From: Rhodospirillaceae bacterium
Lineage (GTDB): Bacteria > Pseudomonadota > Alphaproteobacteria > Rhodospirillales > Rhodospirillaceae
DNA length: 64,000 nucleotides
Direction of reading: 5' to 3'
Assembly (NCBI GenBank): GCA_947476925.1
Contig: CANJSF010000012.1
Coordinates: 1-64,000 of the forward strand
In this document: in pieces, positions 8,196-16,957 of the stretch
Layout: every line of letters begins with the position of its first letter
How positions within the stretch are numbered: the stretch's first letter is position 1
Notes under the pieces: model-generated
What the model was told of the DNA's origin: nothing
Databases searched by the model: none
The model's input: only the letters and a program-made list of their open reading frames with translations
Position numbers and translations under genes: made by a program

Positions 8196-9752
8196 TTAGT
8201 CTGCCAACTCGATTAGGTCATAACGAATCACGGTATGCGCCACTTGGTAGTTTTTGACGCGCGCCGAAAGTCCTTCGAACATTGCCACTTCATGCAGCCA
8301 AATCACCGGTGCCTCCTCGTGATAGGCCGCCATCACCTCTTGGGTGAGTTTGCGGCGTTCATCAAGATTGCCCAGTGTATAGATGTACGAGATTTTATCG
8401 CTGATGGCTTTGTCGCAATACCACGGCGCGCGGTGAAGACACGAATGCATGCGCACCGAGCGCAGCGCATCGAGCATGCGTTCAGACGAGAAGTTCATAC
8501 CAAAGGCTTCGCCGCTCCATTCGCCCTGTTGCACGCCGCGGAGAAGCTGAGGCACCGTAATGTTTCGCAACGTGACATTCACGCCAATCCGGGCCAGATC
8601 GGCAGCCACGGTTTGATACGTCTCAGCAAGCGCTGCTCCGCCGCCGTTGGTGACTTCAGCGGTGAATGAAAAGCCCTTGGGAAAACCGGCTTCCGCCAAA
8701 AGCGCTTTGGCTTTTTCAGGATCATAAGGATAGGGCTTGATGTCGGGATTATAGCCAAAGCCGCTGCTGGTGGTGGGCTGGCTGGCCGGCTGGGTCATGC
8801 CACCCAGAAAGGCTTTGATATAACCCTCTTTGTTCAGCGCGTAGTTCAAAGCTTGCCGGACGCGCTTGTCCAAGAGCGGGTGGCCCGGCGGCAGGTGCGT
8901 GAGTACAAAAGTCAAACTCAGCGCGCTGGTGACATGGCTGACATTCATCCGCGCACCCGCTTGTTCCAATTGCGAGATGTTGTCGTAACCCAACGCAACG
9001 GCGATATCGATTTGATTGGATTGTATGGCCTGCACGCGCGCAGATGTTTCCGGCGAGGCGATGATTTCGAGAGCATCGACTTTCGGTGCGCGCCAGGATT
9101 CTTTGAAGGCGGCAAGTTCAATTTTGGCGTCGCCCCAGCTCACGACCTTGAATGGACCGGTGCCAATGGGCGCTGCGGCAAAACCTTCTTGGCCCAGTTT
9201 TTGGAACTGCCCAGGCTCAACGATCAGCAATTGTTCCAGCGCCGCGGGAAGCAAGGGTTCGGGGCGCGAGGTTTTGATCAAAACGCTAGAGGGTGATTCA
9301 GCAGTAGCCGATTTGACCCCCACAAGTTCGCGCGCAATGACTTCAGCAATCGCTCCGGGGCGTGTGAGGTGCTGGATGGCAAAAACAACCGAATCGGCGC
9401 TAAAGGGCGCCCCATTTGAAAACGTCACGCCTTCGCGCAGTTTAAATCGCCAGGTTGTCTCATCGACCTGTTCCCAGGATGTCGCGAGGTAAGGCTGCAC
9501 CTCGCCGGTCTCGGTGACAAATGTCAGGCCATCGAAAATCGCGCGGTAGGTATAGATGGTGGGAATACCCGATGAATTGTACGGATAGCCCCGATCAGGC
9601 GGCAGTGCGACCAGCGCGACGCGCAATGTTTTGGGCTTGCCCGAGGCTGTTTGAGAAACCCCCCGCCCTTGGCCATCGCGGTCGCCGAGCATCAACGACG
9701 CGCCTGCAGCGAGCGCGCCCAACGCCAGCAAAACGCCTAGAACCTTACGCAT
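8196..9752 (-). CDS. orphan ABC solute-binding protein, family 5 (SBP copy 3)
   Basis: A 518-residue family 5 binding protein. The first 22 residues are a hydrophobic signal or anchor (MRKVLGVLLALGALAAGASL), followed by an unusual Gly/Arg/Ser linker before the domain begins at TLRVALVALPPDRGYPYN. Shared landmarks are VTFSNGAPFSADSV, VRQALNYALNKEGYI, YPYDPEKAKALLAEAGF and HSC-x7-CD. It leads an operon with two NTF2-like genes and faces the SBP copy 1/2 operon tail-to-tail. No permease accompanies it. The missing classical signal-peptidase site next to the hydrophobic segment leaves open whether it is anchored or released. Confidence 0.9.
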   Translation of the reverse strand: MRKVLGVLLALGALAAGASLMLGDRDGQGRGVSQTASGKPKTLRVALVALPPDRGYPYNSSGIPTIYTYRAIFDGLTFVTETGEVQPYLATSWEQVDETTWRFKLREGVTFSNGAPFSADSVVFAIQHLTRPGAIAEVIARELVGVKSATAESPSSVLIKTSRPEPLLPAALEQLLIVEPGQFQKLGQEGFAAAPIGTGPFKVVSWGDAKIELAAFKESWRAPKVDALEIIASPETSARVQAIQSNQIDIAVALGYDNISQLEQAGARMNVSHVTSALSLTFVLTHLPPGHPLLDKRVRQALNYALNKEGYIKAFLGGMTQPASQPTTSSGFGYNPDIKPYPYDPEKAKALLAEAGFPKGFSFTAEVTNGGGAALAETYQTVAADLARIGVNVTLRNITVPQLLRGVQQGEWSGEAFGMNFSSERMLDALRSVRMHSCLHRAPWYCDKAISDKISYIYTLGNLDERRKLTQEVMAAYHEEAPVIWLHEVAMFEGLSARVKNYQVAHTVIRYDLIELAD

Positions 9753-9825
9753 TCTTCACCCACATAAGTATGGTCGCTACCATTTCAGTATCTTTAAGTG
9801 CGATTCAAGCTGTCTGCTGCCCGAA

Positions 9826-12303
9826 TTATATGCGCTCGAGCTCGCGGCGCAGCTCGGCAATCAGATCGCCACTTTGGTCGAGATGCTTTGATTCTTCATC
9901 GAGAATTTGGCGGAACGCCATTTTCTTGAGGTAGACGAGATCGACGTCTTTTGCCGCCCCCTCAATGCGCGCAGCATCGATGACGATATCCATCAGGCGC
10001 TCGGCTGCATGCAGCCGTCCCCAAAGGTAATCGTTCTGTCGGTATGCGAGACTAAAGAACGCACCAAAATGGTAAAATTGCACACCCTTGAGAGTGGCAT
10101 CCGCGCCGCCTTTGCGCAGTGTTTGAGAGTCGTCTGGGCTGAGGCGATCAACGCGAATCTCATCGAACTCATTCAGGTCGCGCCAGTTGGTCGTGGAGAA
10201 CGTGAGGACATCCCAAACTGCAAAGCCGATGTAGTGCTCGAGCAGCTCTCGGCGAACGGTTGGCGGCAATAGCCCGCCACTTTTTCCATCGATCAGCGCC
10301 ACCAGCAAATCATCAGTTCTGGAATTATAACTTTCCAATGCCATGTCATCGCCCAGGGCAGCCAATCCCTCAGTGATTGTCTTCGCGTGGGCTTGCACTG
10401 CGACAGGATCTTTCTCGTTGGCACCGGCCAGGTCAGCGATCATTGATTTGATTTTATCGACTGTGGTTTGGCTGAGCGTACCCTTGCCGTCGAAACCGGC
10501 GATTCCGCGCGCTGACATTTGTTGCAAGAATCCCAACGCGTCATAAAGCCCGGCTTTGACCCGATCCAGCCGTTCGGGCTTGATATCGCGGAATTCTGGT
10601 TCGTTGAGTCGTGTGTAGAATTGATTGACGGCGCGAATAACAAAACGTACGCGTCGTTGCCGATAGCGTACATCAAAGCGCAACAAAAACCGCACCCACG
10701 TGGCCAATGTTCCGGCCTCGGGGTCCACTGGCTTCAACAGGTCATCGTTGCTGGGCGCTGCACCGGTATAGAGCGCCCATTGTTGGGCCAGGGCTAATAT
10801 GCGGGCGGCTTCTTTGGTTTCGCTGCTATAGCCGCAAATTTCGGCGATAAGGTAGGCAACATCTTCAAGCACCGCGCCTAACTTCAATCGCAAATAGCCT
10901 TCGTAAGCAAACCCGGTCTCGGTTCGCGCAATTGTATTGGCACGTTCACGGAAAACGCCAAGCTGTTGGCCGGTGATCGGCTTGTCGAGCGCATCACCGG
11001 CAATGGTGTGCGACATCGAGCGAATATGAACCCGCGCACTTTCAATGATTGTCTGTAGGCGTTTGACTTCCTTGTTATAGCCGTTGACCCACGAGAGATC
11101 GTCGTGAACCGGTTCGTTGCGTGGAATGTCGGAAAGAGCGCCTTTCCAAGTTTCAAACCAGCCCGGCGGACGCGTCCGGTTGCGCCTGTCCGTGGTGCGC
11201 GGGTGCGGGTCAATGTACAACAGGCGGCGATCAACATGGCGGTAGGCTGGCCGCCCGGCAATGGCTGCGATTGCCTGGGCGAAGGGTTTGTTGTTGAGCA
11301 CACTTCCGTCGATGAATGACGCGTCGGTTGGGTTGGCGCCCGCAGCCATGTAAGGGCGAAAATTCGCGAACAAAAAGTCTGCCCGCGTCGGCCAGCCCAA
11401 TCCGCGTTCGGCGAGCAGCCGATCGATTTCGCGAAACTGCATGGGCGGAAAGGCGCCCGGAAATGAAGACGTAGCGCGCGACGCAAACGTCAACGCAGCT
11501 AAATCATCGCGTCCAAAATTCGACTGTTCGTAATTCTTTGGCCAATGGCGATACGAAAATTTGAAATTCTGGCGGTGCTCGCGATCATGCACAATCGGTG
11601 GGTCATGGATTGGCGTATCGGTGACGTAACCGTAGAAGTCTGTCACCGTCACGAACAAGTCGAGCGGCAGCCCGGAGGGCATCAGTGAACTGCCGAACTG
11701 GGCGGGGTCGCCCATGGCAGAAAAACCATCAAAAAGAACCTTGGTGAGGTTGTATCCATCAAAGGGCGGCTTGAACCAGCGCGAGCGCAGGAACATCGAG
11801 ACGTTGCTACGCATTTCGCTGTTGCCGCCAAAGTCTTTGCGGTACTTCCACAGAAACCACCACACAAACGGGCGGAAATACCATTTGCGCCAAGGCCCGG
11901 CTTTCACATGCTCGGGCATGAGTTCGCGAACGTCTGAATGCTTCAACCAGAAGTCGCGCAAGGGATCGATTTTAAGATCGTGCGCGAGTGCCCTGGCCAA
12001 AATAACGCCGTTAATGCCTCCAGCCGAAGCCCCCGCAATAACATCGACAACAATGCGCAGATCCAGCGTTTTGCCGATTTCGCGCAGGAGCACGAAATAG
12101 GCTTTTTCGGTGTCGACGGCGTCGCCGCGCAGCGGTGCGGGTTGGCTTTGTCCGTGGTCAGGGTCGTTCGTGTTGGCGAAGGCGTGGTAGTCGCGTGAAG
12201 CGCGCACCAGCTTGAGAATTTCCTTGGTCACGCCGTGCATGTACACGGCCAGCGACACCCCGCCGTAGCAGACCAGCGCAAAACGAAGTTCTTTTTCTTT
12301 CAC
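9826..12303 (-). CDS. patatin-like phospholipase (patatin-related protein with C-terminal extension)
   Basis: An 825-residue patatin-related protein (long type with a DUF3376-like C-terminal half). The oxyanion-hole region CYGGVSLAVYMHGV lies at residues 12-25, the nucleophile elbow GASAGG at 91-96 with Ser93, and the catalytic Asp in the D-G-S motif at 332-334. The Ser-Asp dyad is therefore intact. The enzymes cleave acyl esters of membrane lipids, but physiological roles of the long type are poorly known. There is no signal peptide. It lies 100 bp downstream of the RND pump gene on the same strand, separated by a hairpin, so co-transcription is possible but uncertain. Confidence 0.9.
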   Translation of the reverse strand: MKEKELRFALVCYGGVSLAVYMHGVTKEILKLVRASRDYHAFANTNDPDHGQSQPAPLRGDAVDTEKAYFVLLREIGKTLDLRIVVDVIAGASAGGINGVILARALAHDLKIDPLRDFWLKHSDVRELMPEHVKAGPWRKWYFRPFVWWFLWKYRKDFGGNSEMRSNVSMFLRSRWFKPPFDGYNLTKVLFDGFSAMGDPAQFGSSLMPSGLPLDLFVTVTDFYGYVTDTPIHDPPIVHDREHRQNFKFSYRHWPKNYEQSNFGRDDLAALTFASRATSSFPGAFPPMQFREIDRLLAERGLGWPTRADFLFANFRPYMAAGANPTDASFIDGSVLNNKPFAQAIAAIAGRPAYRHVDRRLLYIDPHPRTTDRRNRTRPPGWFETWKGALSDIPRNEPVHDDLSWVNGYNKEVKRLQTIIESARVHIRSMSHTIAGDALDKPITGQQLGVFRERANTIARTETGFAYEGYLRLKLGAVLEDVAYLIAEICGYSSETKEAARILALAQQWALYTGAAPSNDDLLKPVDPEAGTLATWVRFLLRFDVRYRQRRVRFVIRAVNQFYTRLNEPEFRDIKPERLDRVKAGLYDALGFLQQMSARGIAGFDGKGTLSQTTVDKIKSMIADLAGANEKDPVAVQAHAKTITEGLAALGDDMALESYNSRTDDLLVALIDGKSGGLLPPTVRRELLEHYIGFAVWDVLTFSTTNWRDLNEFDEIRVDRLSPDDSQTLRKGGADATLKGVQFYHFGAFFSLAYRQNDYLWGRLHAAERLMDIVIDAARIEGAAKDVDLVYLKKMAFRQILDEESKHLDQSGDLIAELRRELERI

Positions 12304-12381
12304 CGCGACAACCCCAACCCTAGCGGCACGTTGGCCACCTTAGCACACCATAACATACGATTGGGCTAGTGTGGGATGGCG

Positions 12382-12400
12382 GGATGGCTACAGGCCATCC
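12382..12400 (-). terminator. hairpin 3 nt past the RND stop codon
   Basis: GGATGGC (382-388) and GCCATCC (394-400) form a perfect 7-bp stem with a 5-nt loop just beyond the RND permease stop on the minus strand. No T-run follows, so this is a weak or Rho-assisted terminator, or an mRNA stabiliser between the pump and the patatin gene. Confidence 0.35.
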
Positions 12401-12403
12401 TGG

Positions 12404-15400
12404 TTATTCAGCGGGCTGCTGGTCGTCCTTACCGAAACGACGGCTGGGGAATTCAGCTTCAAATTGCTCCAACTTCGCGGCCACCAATCCGGGCGAGCCC
12501 GTATTCTTGGCCAGAATCTGATAGAAAACTGGCACAACCAACAGCGTGATAAAGCTGGCGAATGTGACGCCAGTGACAATGACCACGCCGATAGCTTGAC
12601 GCCCCTCAGCACCTGCCCCCGAGGCTAACATCAGCGGGACAGCGCCCATAACCGTAGCCAGGGCAGTCATGACGATGGGGCGCAAACGGATGGTTGAAGC
12701 TTCAACTAAAGCGTCGCGGAAGCTCATGCCTGCATCACGTAACTGATTGGCGAATTCGACAATTAGAATGCCGTTTTTGGCCGCTAAGCCCACCAAAACA
12801 ATAATTCCGATTTGCGAATACAAATTAAACGTATCGCCAAAAATCACTAATCCTCCCAAAGCCCCGGCGACCGCCAATGGAACCGTCATAAGAATGACAA
12901 AGGGATGAACAAAACTTTCAAACTGTGCGGCCAACACCAGGTAGACGACCAACAACGACAACCCAAACGCAACGAACATGGCCGAGTTTGTTTCGCTGAG
13001 TTCGGCTGCCTCGCCGCGCCATGTGAGGCGCGCCGTATCGGGCAGGCGTTCTTTCGCAATTTTGTCGATGTCCTTAATAGCATCACCCAGCAGATAGCCA
13101 GGGGCCGGCGTCGCCATCATGGTGATTGAACGCATCCGATCAAGGCGGTTGAGCGAATCCGCGCCTGATATCTCCTCGACCGTCACCAAACTCGATAACG
13201 GGACCAATTCGCGTGTTGTGTCCGAGCGAACATAAATATTGGTGATGTCGCTTGGGGTGCGGCGGTCGTCGAGCTGACCTTGCAACACAACGTTATATTC
13301 CTCGCCTTGGTCGACAAAGGTGGTGACTTTGCGCGACCCAAGCATGATCGACATTGTTTGGCCAATGGCGCCAATCGACACGCCTAAGTCCGACGCCCGA
13401 TTGCGGTCAATCTTGATGCGCATCTGGCCTTTGGTTTCGTTGAAGTTTGAGCGCACCGCAAACAACTTTGGATTCTCGCGCATGCCGGCAATCATGATAT
13501 CGCGCCATTTGCGCAATTCATCATAGGTCTGCCCCCCAATAGCCAATTGCAAACCGCCGCCCCATTGCATCTGACCCATGCCGCCGCCGCTGCTGGTTAC
13601 CATCATGGCGCCGGGAATTTGGCGCACTTTAGGGGCAATCTCGGACATGATTTCAGCCGATGACCGGTGGCGCTTATCCCAAGGCTCGAGCCTAAGAATC
13701 AAATTCCCGGTGTTAGCCGCACCGCCCGCAACGCTTTCGCCCATTGGCAGCATTTGAAGAATGCGCGCCACTTCGCCTTTGCCGACGTAGTCTTTCAAAA
13801 TATTCGTAGCCTGCAGGGCTTGACGGTCCGTGTACTCGAGGCTGGCCCCTTCAGGGGCGCGGACCATCACGTTGACAGTGCCTCGATCCTCAGCCGGCGT
13901 AAATTCCTTGGGCACGACCATAAACAACCCGACTGTCCCGAGAACGATCGCAAGGAAAAACACAACAACGATAGAGGGCCGATCAAGACCCATAATGAGG
14001 GTTTTGCGATAAAATGCCTTCATGCTTTCGAAGGCACTCATGGATGCGCGCGCAACCCGCGTTTCATCTAGCTTGTTGGTCAGAATTTTGCTGCACAGCA
14101 CGGGCGTGAGCGTCAATGCCACAAACATGGAGAAGGCAACGGCGGCAGCCATGGCCACAGCAAATTCGGTGAACAGACGACCAACAGTTCCGGTTTGTAG
14201 CGTGATGGGCACGAACGCTGCGACGAGCACGAGCGTAGTAGCGACAACCGCTACGCCAACCTGACGGGTACCGCGGTAGGCCGCGAGCAATGCCGGCTCG
14301 CCGCGCTTCATGCGACGATGCACGTTTTCCATAACAATGATCGCGTCATCAACCACCAAACCAATCGCCAGAACCATTGCCAGCAATGTTAAGATGTTCA
14401 ACGAGAAGCCCAGAGGGGCAAGCACAATGAACGTGGCCAGCAGGCTAATGGGTACGGTGACAGCAGGAATCAGCGCCGCACGCATGGTGCCCAAAAACAG
14501 GTAGATCACAACCAGCACCAAGATGGCGGCAAAGCCCATGGTGAAGCCGACCTCGCGTAAGGCAGCCGAAATGTAGGTGGACGAATCCATCGAGATCGCG
14601 ACGTCCATATCAGGTGGCAGTGTCTTCTTGATCTGTTCCAATTCGGCTTTGATCGCCTGGGAAACAGCAAGCGTCGAAGCTCCGGGGCGCTTAACCACGC
14701 CGATGCCAACCGCAGCGTTACCATTGGCGCGGAAGCTGGAGTTTTCGTTCTCGGCACCGATTTCGATTTTCGCGACTTCGGCCAACCGTACAAGGTAGTT
14801 GTTTGGGCCGCGCGCGATCACCAGCTTAGCAAAATCATCGGGTGTTTGAAAATTACGCGACGTGCGAAGCGTGAAATCGCGCTCGGATGATTGCAGCACA
14901 CCGGCACCCAGTTCGATGTTCTCCCGGCGCAGGGCAGTTTCGATATCCGTCACGGTAATATTACGTGCGGCCAACGCCCGTCGGTCGAGCCAGACGCGCA
15001 AGGCTTTTTTACGTTCTCCGCCAAACCAGGTGAGCGCAACGCCTTCAATCGATGAGATGCGATCGCGCAAATTGCGCTGGACGTAGTCCGACACTTCCAT
15101 GGCCGAGCGAGTGGTCGAGGCAATGTTGATAAACATGATTGGCTCGGCGTCTTGATCGGCTTTTTGAATCACCGGGGCGTCGGCATCTACCGGCAAACGG
15201 GGCGCCGCACGCGCCACTTGTTCGCGCACATCATTGGCAGCGGCCTCGATATCGCGGCCTAACTCAAACTCGATCGTGATCCAGCCCACGGCATCGCGCG
15301 CGGCCGAGGTCATCGATTTGATGCCCTCAATACCGCTGATTTGATCTTCAATGACTTTGATGATCTTGGTTTCAACAATATCGGATGATGCGCCCGGGTA

Positions 15401-15550
15401 TAAGACACGCACGGATACGACGGGGCGATCAATATTGGGGGTTTCGCGGATTGGCAGTTCTTTGACGGCGAAGACACCAAACACGATCAGCAAAAGGCTG
15501 GCCACAACAGCCACAACCGGGCGCTTGATCGAAAAATCCGAGAGAATCAT
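12404..15550 (-). CDS. RND efflux pump inner-membrane permease
   Basis: A 1048-residue member of the HAE1 resistance-nodulation-division superfamily (AcrB/MexF-type). The N-terminal RPVVAVVASLLLIVFGVF helix, two large periplasmic loops and twelve predicted membrane helices are visible. The proton-relay motif GLVVDDAIIVMENVHRR near residue 400-415 retains both Asp residues, so proton coupling should work. The second half has the typical YSQIGIIVLVGLAAKNGILIVEF. It forms a trimer with the adaptor encoded directly upstream (42-bp gap). No TolC-like outer-membrane factor gene is adjacent, so the pump must borrow one from elsewhere. Substrates cannot be predicted. Confidence 0.95.
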   Translation of the reverse strand: MILSDFSIKRPVVAVVASLLLIVFGVFAVKELPIRETPNIDRPVVSVRVLYPGASSDIVETKIIKVIEDQISGIEGIKSMTSAARDAVGWITIEFELGRDIEAAANDVREQVARAAPRLPVDADAPVIQKADQDAEPIMFINIASTTRSAMEVSDYVQRNLRDRISSIEGVALTWFGGERKKALRVWLDRRALAARNITVTDIETALRRENIELGAGVLQSSERDFTLRTSRNFQTPDDFAKLVIARGPNNYLVRLAEVAKIEIGAENENSSFRANGNAAVGIGVVKRPGASTLAVSQAIKAELEQIKKTLPPDMDVAISMDSSTYISAALREVGFTMGFAAILVLVVIYLFLGTMRAALIPAVTVPISLLATFIVLAPLGFSLNILTLLAMVLAIGLVVDDAIIVMENVHRRMKRGEPALLAAYRGTRQVGVAVVATTLVLVAAFVPITLQTGTVGRLFTEFAVAMAAAVAFSMFVALTLTPVLCSKILTNKLDETRVARASMSAFESMKAFYRKTLIMGLDRPSIVVVFFLAIVLGTVGLFMVVPKEFTPAEDRGTVNVMVRAPEGASLEYTDRQALQATNILKDYVGKGEVARILQMLPMGESVAGGAANTGNLILRLEPWDKRHRSSAEIMSEIAPKVRQIPGAMMVTSSGGGMGQMQWGGGLQLAIGGQTYDELRKWRDIMIAGMRENPKLFAVRSNFNETKGQMRIKIDRNRASDLGVSIGAIGQTMSIMLGSRKVTTFVDQGEEYNVVLQGQLDDRRTPSDITNIYVRSDTTRELVPLSSLVTVEEISGADSLNRLDRMRSITMMATPAPGYLLGDAIKDIDKIAKERLPDTARLTWRGEAAELSETNSAMFVAFGLSLLVVYLVLAAQFESFVHPFVILMTVPLAVAGALGGLVIFGDTFNLYSQIGIIVLVGLAAKNGILIVEFANQLRDAGMSFRDALVEASTIRLRPIVMTALATVMGAVPLMLASGAGAEGRQAIGVVIVTGVTFASFITLLVVPVFYQILAKNTGSPGLVAAKLEQFEAEFPSRRFGKDDQQPAE

Positions 15551-15592
15551 CGTCGTTACCCTTGCAACAGAACCAATATCAATGCTGTGCGA

Positions 15593-16792
15593 TCAACTTG
15601 GTCCACGTGGTGAGGGTGCCGGACCGCGCATGTCGGCTGACGGCGGACTAGCCCCCATTTTATCTTGATTCAGAATTTGTACTTTACCGCCCGGGCGCAA
15701 TTCCATTGTGCCTTCAGTCACTACGATATCGCCCTCGCTGAGACCTTCGAGAACCTCGACCGACCCCACCCGACGGCGACCGATGACAATTTGGACGCGG
15801 CTTGCGGTATTGTCGGGCGCAACAGTGAACACGTATTGCTTGTTGTTTTCAGGAACCAGCGCTTGCTCGGGGATCATCAGCGATTGGCGGCGATCTTTGA
15901 TCAGATCAATCACCATCAGCATGCCGGGCTTCAGGCGCGCTTGTTTATTGGGCACCAGGGCACGAATACCAACCGAGCGCGTGACGGTATCAACACGGCT
16001 GTCGACCGAGACGACTTGCCCCTTAAACAGCTCGCCCTGATAAGCGCTGGTCGTCGCTTCAATATCCAGGCCGGGACGTAGCGTAGCCAAAAACGTTTCG
16101 GGTACAGCAAAATCGAGTTTGATCGTTGAGATATCATCAAGGGTCGTGATCACAGTGCCCGGCGACACAAGCGCGCCTAAGCTAACTTTGCGGGTTCCCA
16201 AGACACCGGCAAAGGGGGCGGCGATTCGGTAGTCGGCCACACGCGCGCGCGCCGAAGCTAGATTCGCCTCTGCTTTCCGCACGGCTGACGTTTGTTGATC
16301 GATGCGCGCTTGCGAAACGTTGTTGGATTTCGCCAAGTCAGTGATGCGCTGCAATTCGCGGCGCTGCTCATCATAGTTAGCAAGTTCCGCACTTAGCCGA
16401 CCGTCTTGTTCGCCAGCATTGATTGCGGCAATTTCTGCACCTTTCTCGACGAACTGTCCGTCGCCAAAATTGAGCGAGCGAATCACGCCGGGCACTTTTG
16501 CCGTTACCGTAATTGATTCGTTAGCTGCTGAGGTACCAATCGCTTCAACGTGATCATCAAACACTTCCGTCGCAACTTTTGTAACAAGCACGGGTGTTGG
16601 ACGGCCCATACCCGGCGGACCGCCGCGTCCGCCACCTGCGCCCATGCCGCCACCCATTCCAGGAGGTGGGCCGCCAGCGCCGCGTGCGGAGGACGCCGTC
16701 GGAGCTGATTGCGGAGCAAAGTAATAATAAAGACCGCCGCCGATAACAGCGATAACGACAAGCCCGGTGAAACCTAAAATAGCGGAACGCAT
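15593..16792 (-). CDS. RND periplasmic adaptor (membrane fusion protein)
   Basis: A periplasmic adaptor of about 399 residues from the ATG at 16792. That start is preferred because it places the single membrane anchor (residues 4-24) at the N-terminus; the frame stays open to 16852. A Gly/Pro/Met-rich linker occupies residues 38-63, then lipoyl/beta-barrel halves (TAKVPGVIRSLNFGDGQFVEKG and VADYRIAAPFAGVLGTRKVS) flank a short alpha-hairpin. The hairpin is short, as in MexA-like adaptors. It is the first gene of the pump operon, preceded by repeated GTTACA elements. Its C-terminal tail is Pro/Ser-rich. Confidence 0.92.
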   Translation of the reverse strand: MRSAILGFTGLVVIAVIGGGLYYYFAPQSAPTASSARGAGGPPPGMGGGMGAGGGRGGPPGMGRPTPVLVTKVATEVFDDHVEAIGTSAANESITVTAKVPGVIRSLNFGDGQFVEKGAEIAAINAGEQDGRLSAELANYDEQRRELQRITDLAKSNNVSQARIDQQTSAVRKAEANLASARARVADYRIAAPFAGVLGTRKVSLGALVSPGTVITTLDDISTIKLDFAVPETFLATLRPGLDIEATTSAYQGELFKGQVVSVDSRVDTVTRSVGIRALVPNKQARLKPGMLMVIDLIKDRRQSLMIPEQALVPENNKQYVFTVAPDNTASRVQIVIGRRRVGSVEVLEGLSEGDIVVTEGTMELRPGGKVQILNQDKMGASPPSADMRGPAPSPRGPS

Positions 16793-16871
16793 GTGACTAA
16801 AACTGACCTTTGTCGAACGCCGACATCGCGCACATCGCACGCGTGTCGACACAATCCGATGCTTTGTACGG

Positions 16872-16925
16872 TGTATAACGGCGGTTGGGTTACAGTACCA
16901 TCAAAGGCGTGTAACCCACTGTAAC
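16872..16925 (-). promoter_or_regulatory. nested dyads and -10-like element upstream of RND operon
   Basis: Two interleaved inverted repeats lie here: GGGTTAC (887-893) with GTAACCC (911-917), and GTTACAGT (889-896) with ACTGTAAC (918-925). A minus-strand TATACA at 872-877 could be the -10 box, about 80 nt before the adaptor start. Such arrangements are typical of TetR- or MarR-type efflux repressor operators; no regulator gene is adjacent, so the protein is unknown. Confidence 0.5.
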
Positions 16926-16957
16926 AAATCGATGATGTTTTGGCCGATCTGGCGCGG

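Noticed and set aside
8853-9492. Two long plus-strand open frames opposite SBP copy 3
   Set aside because: They are antisense shadows of a clear family 5 binding protein and show no domain or ribosome site.
3746-9752. A complete dipeptide ABC importer
   Set aside because: I looked for DppB/C- or DppD/F-type genes on both strands; none is present, and the ATPase at 23750 is of an exporter-like class.
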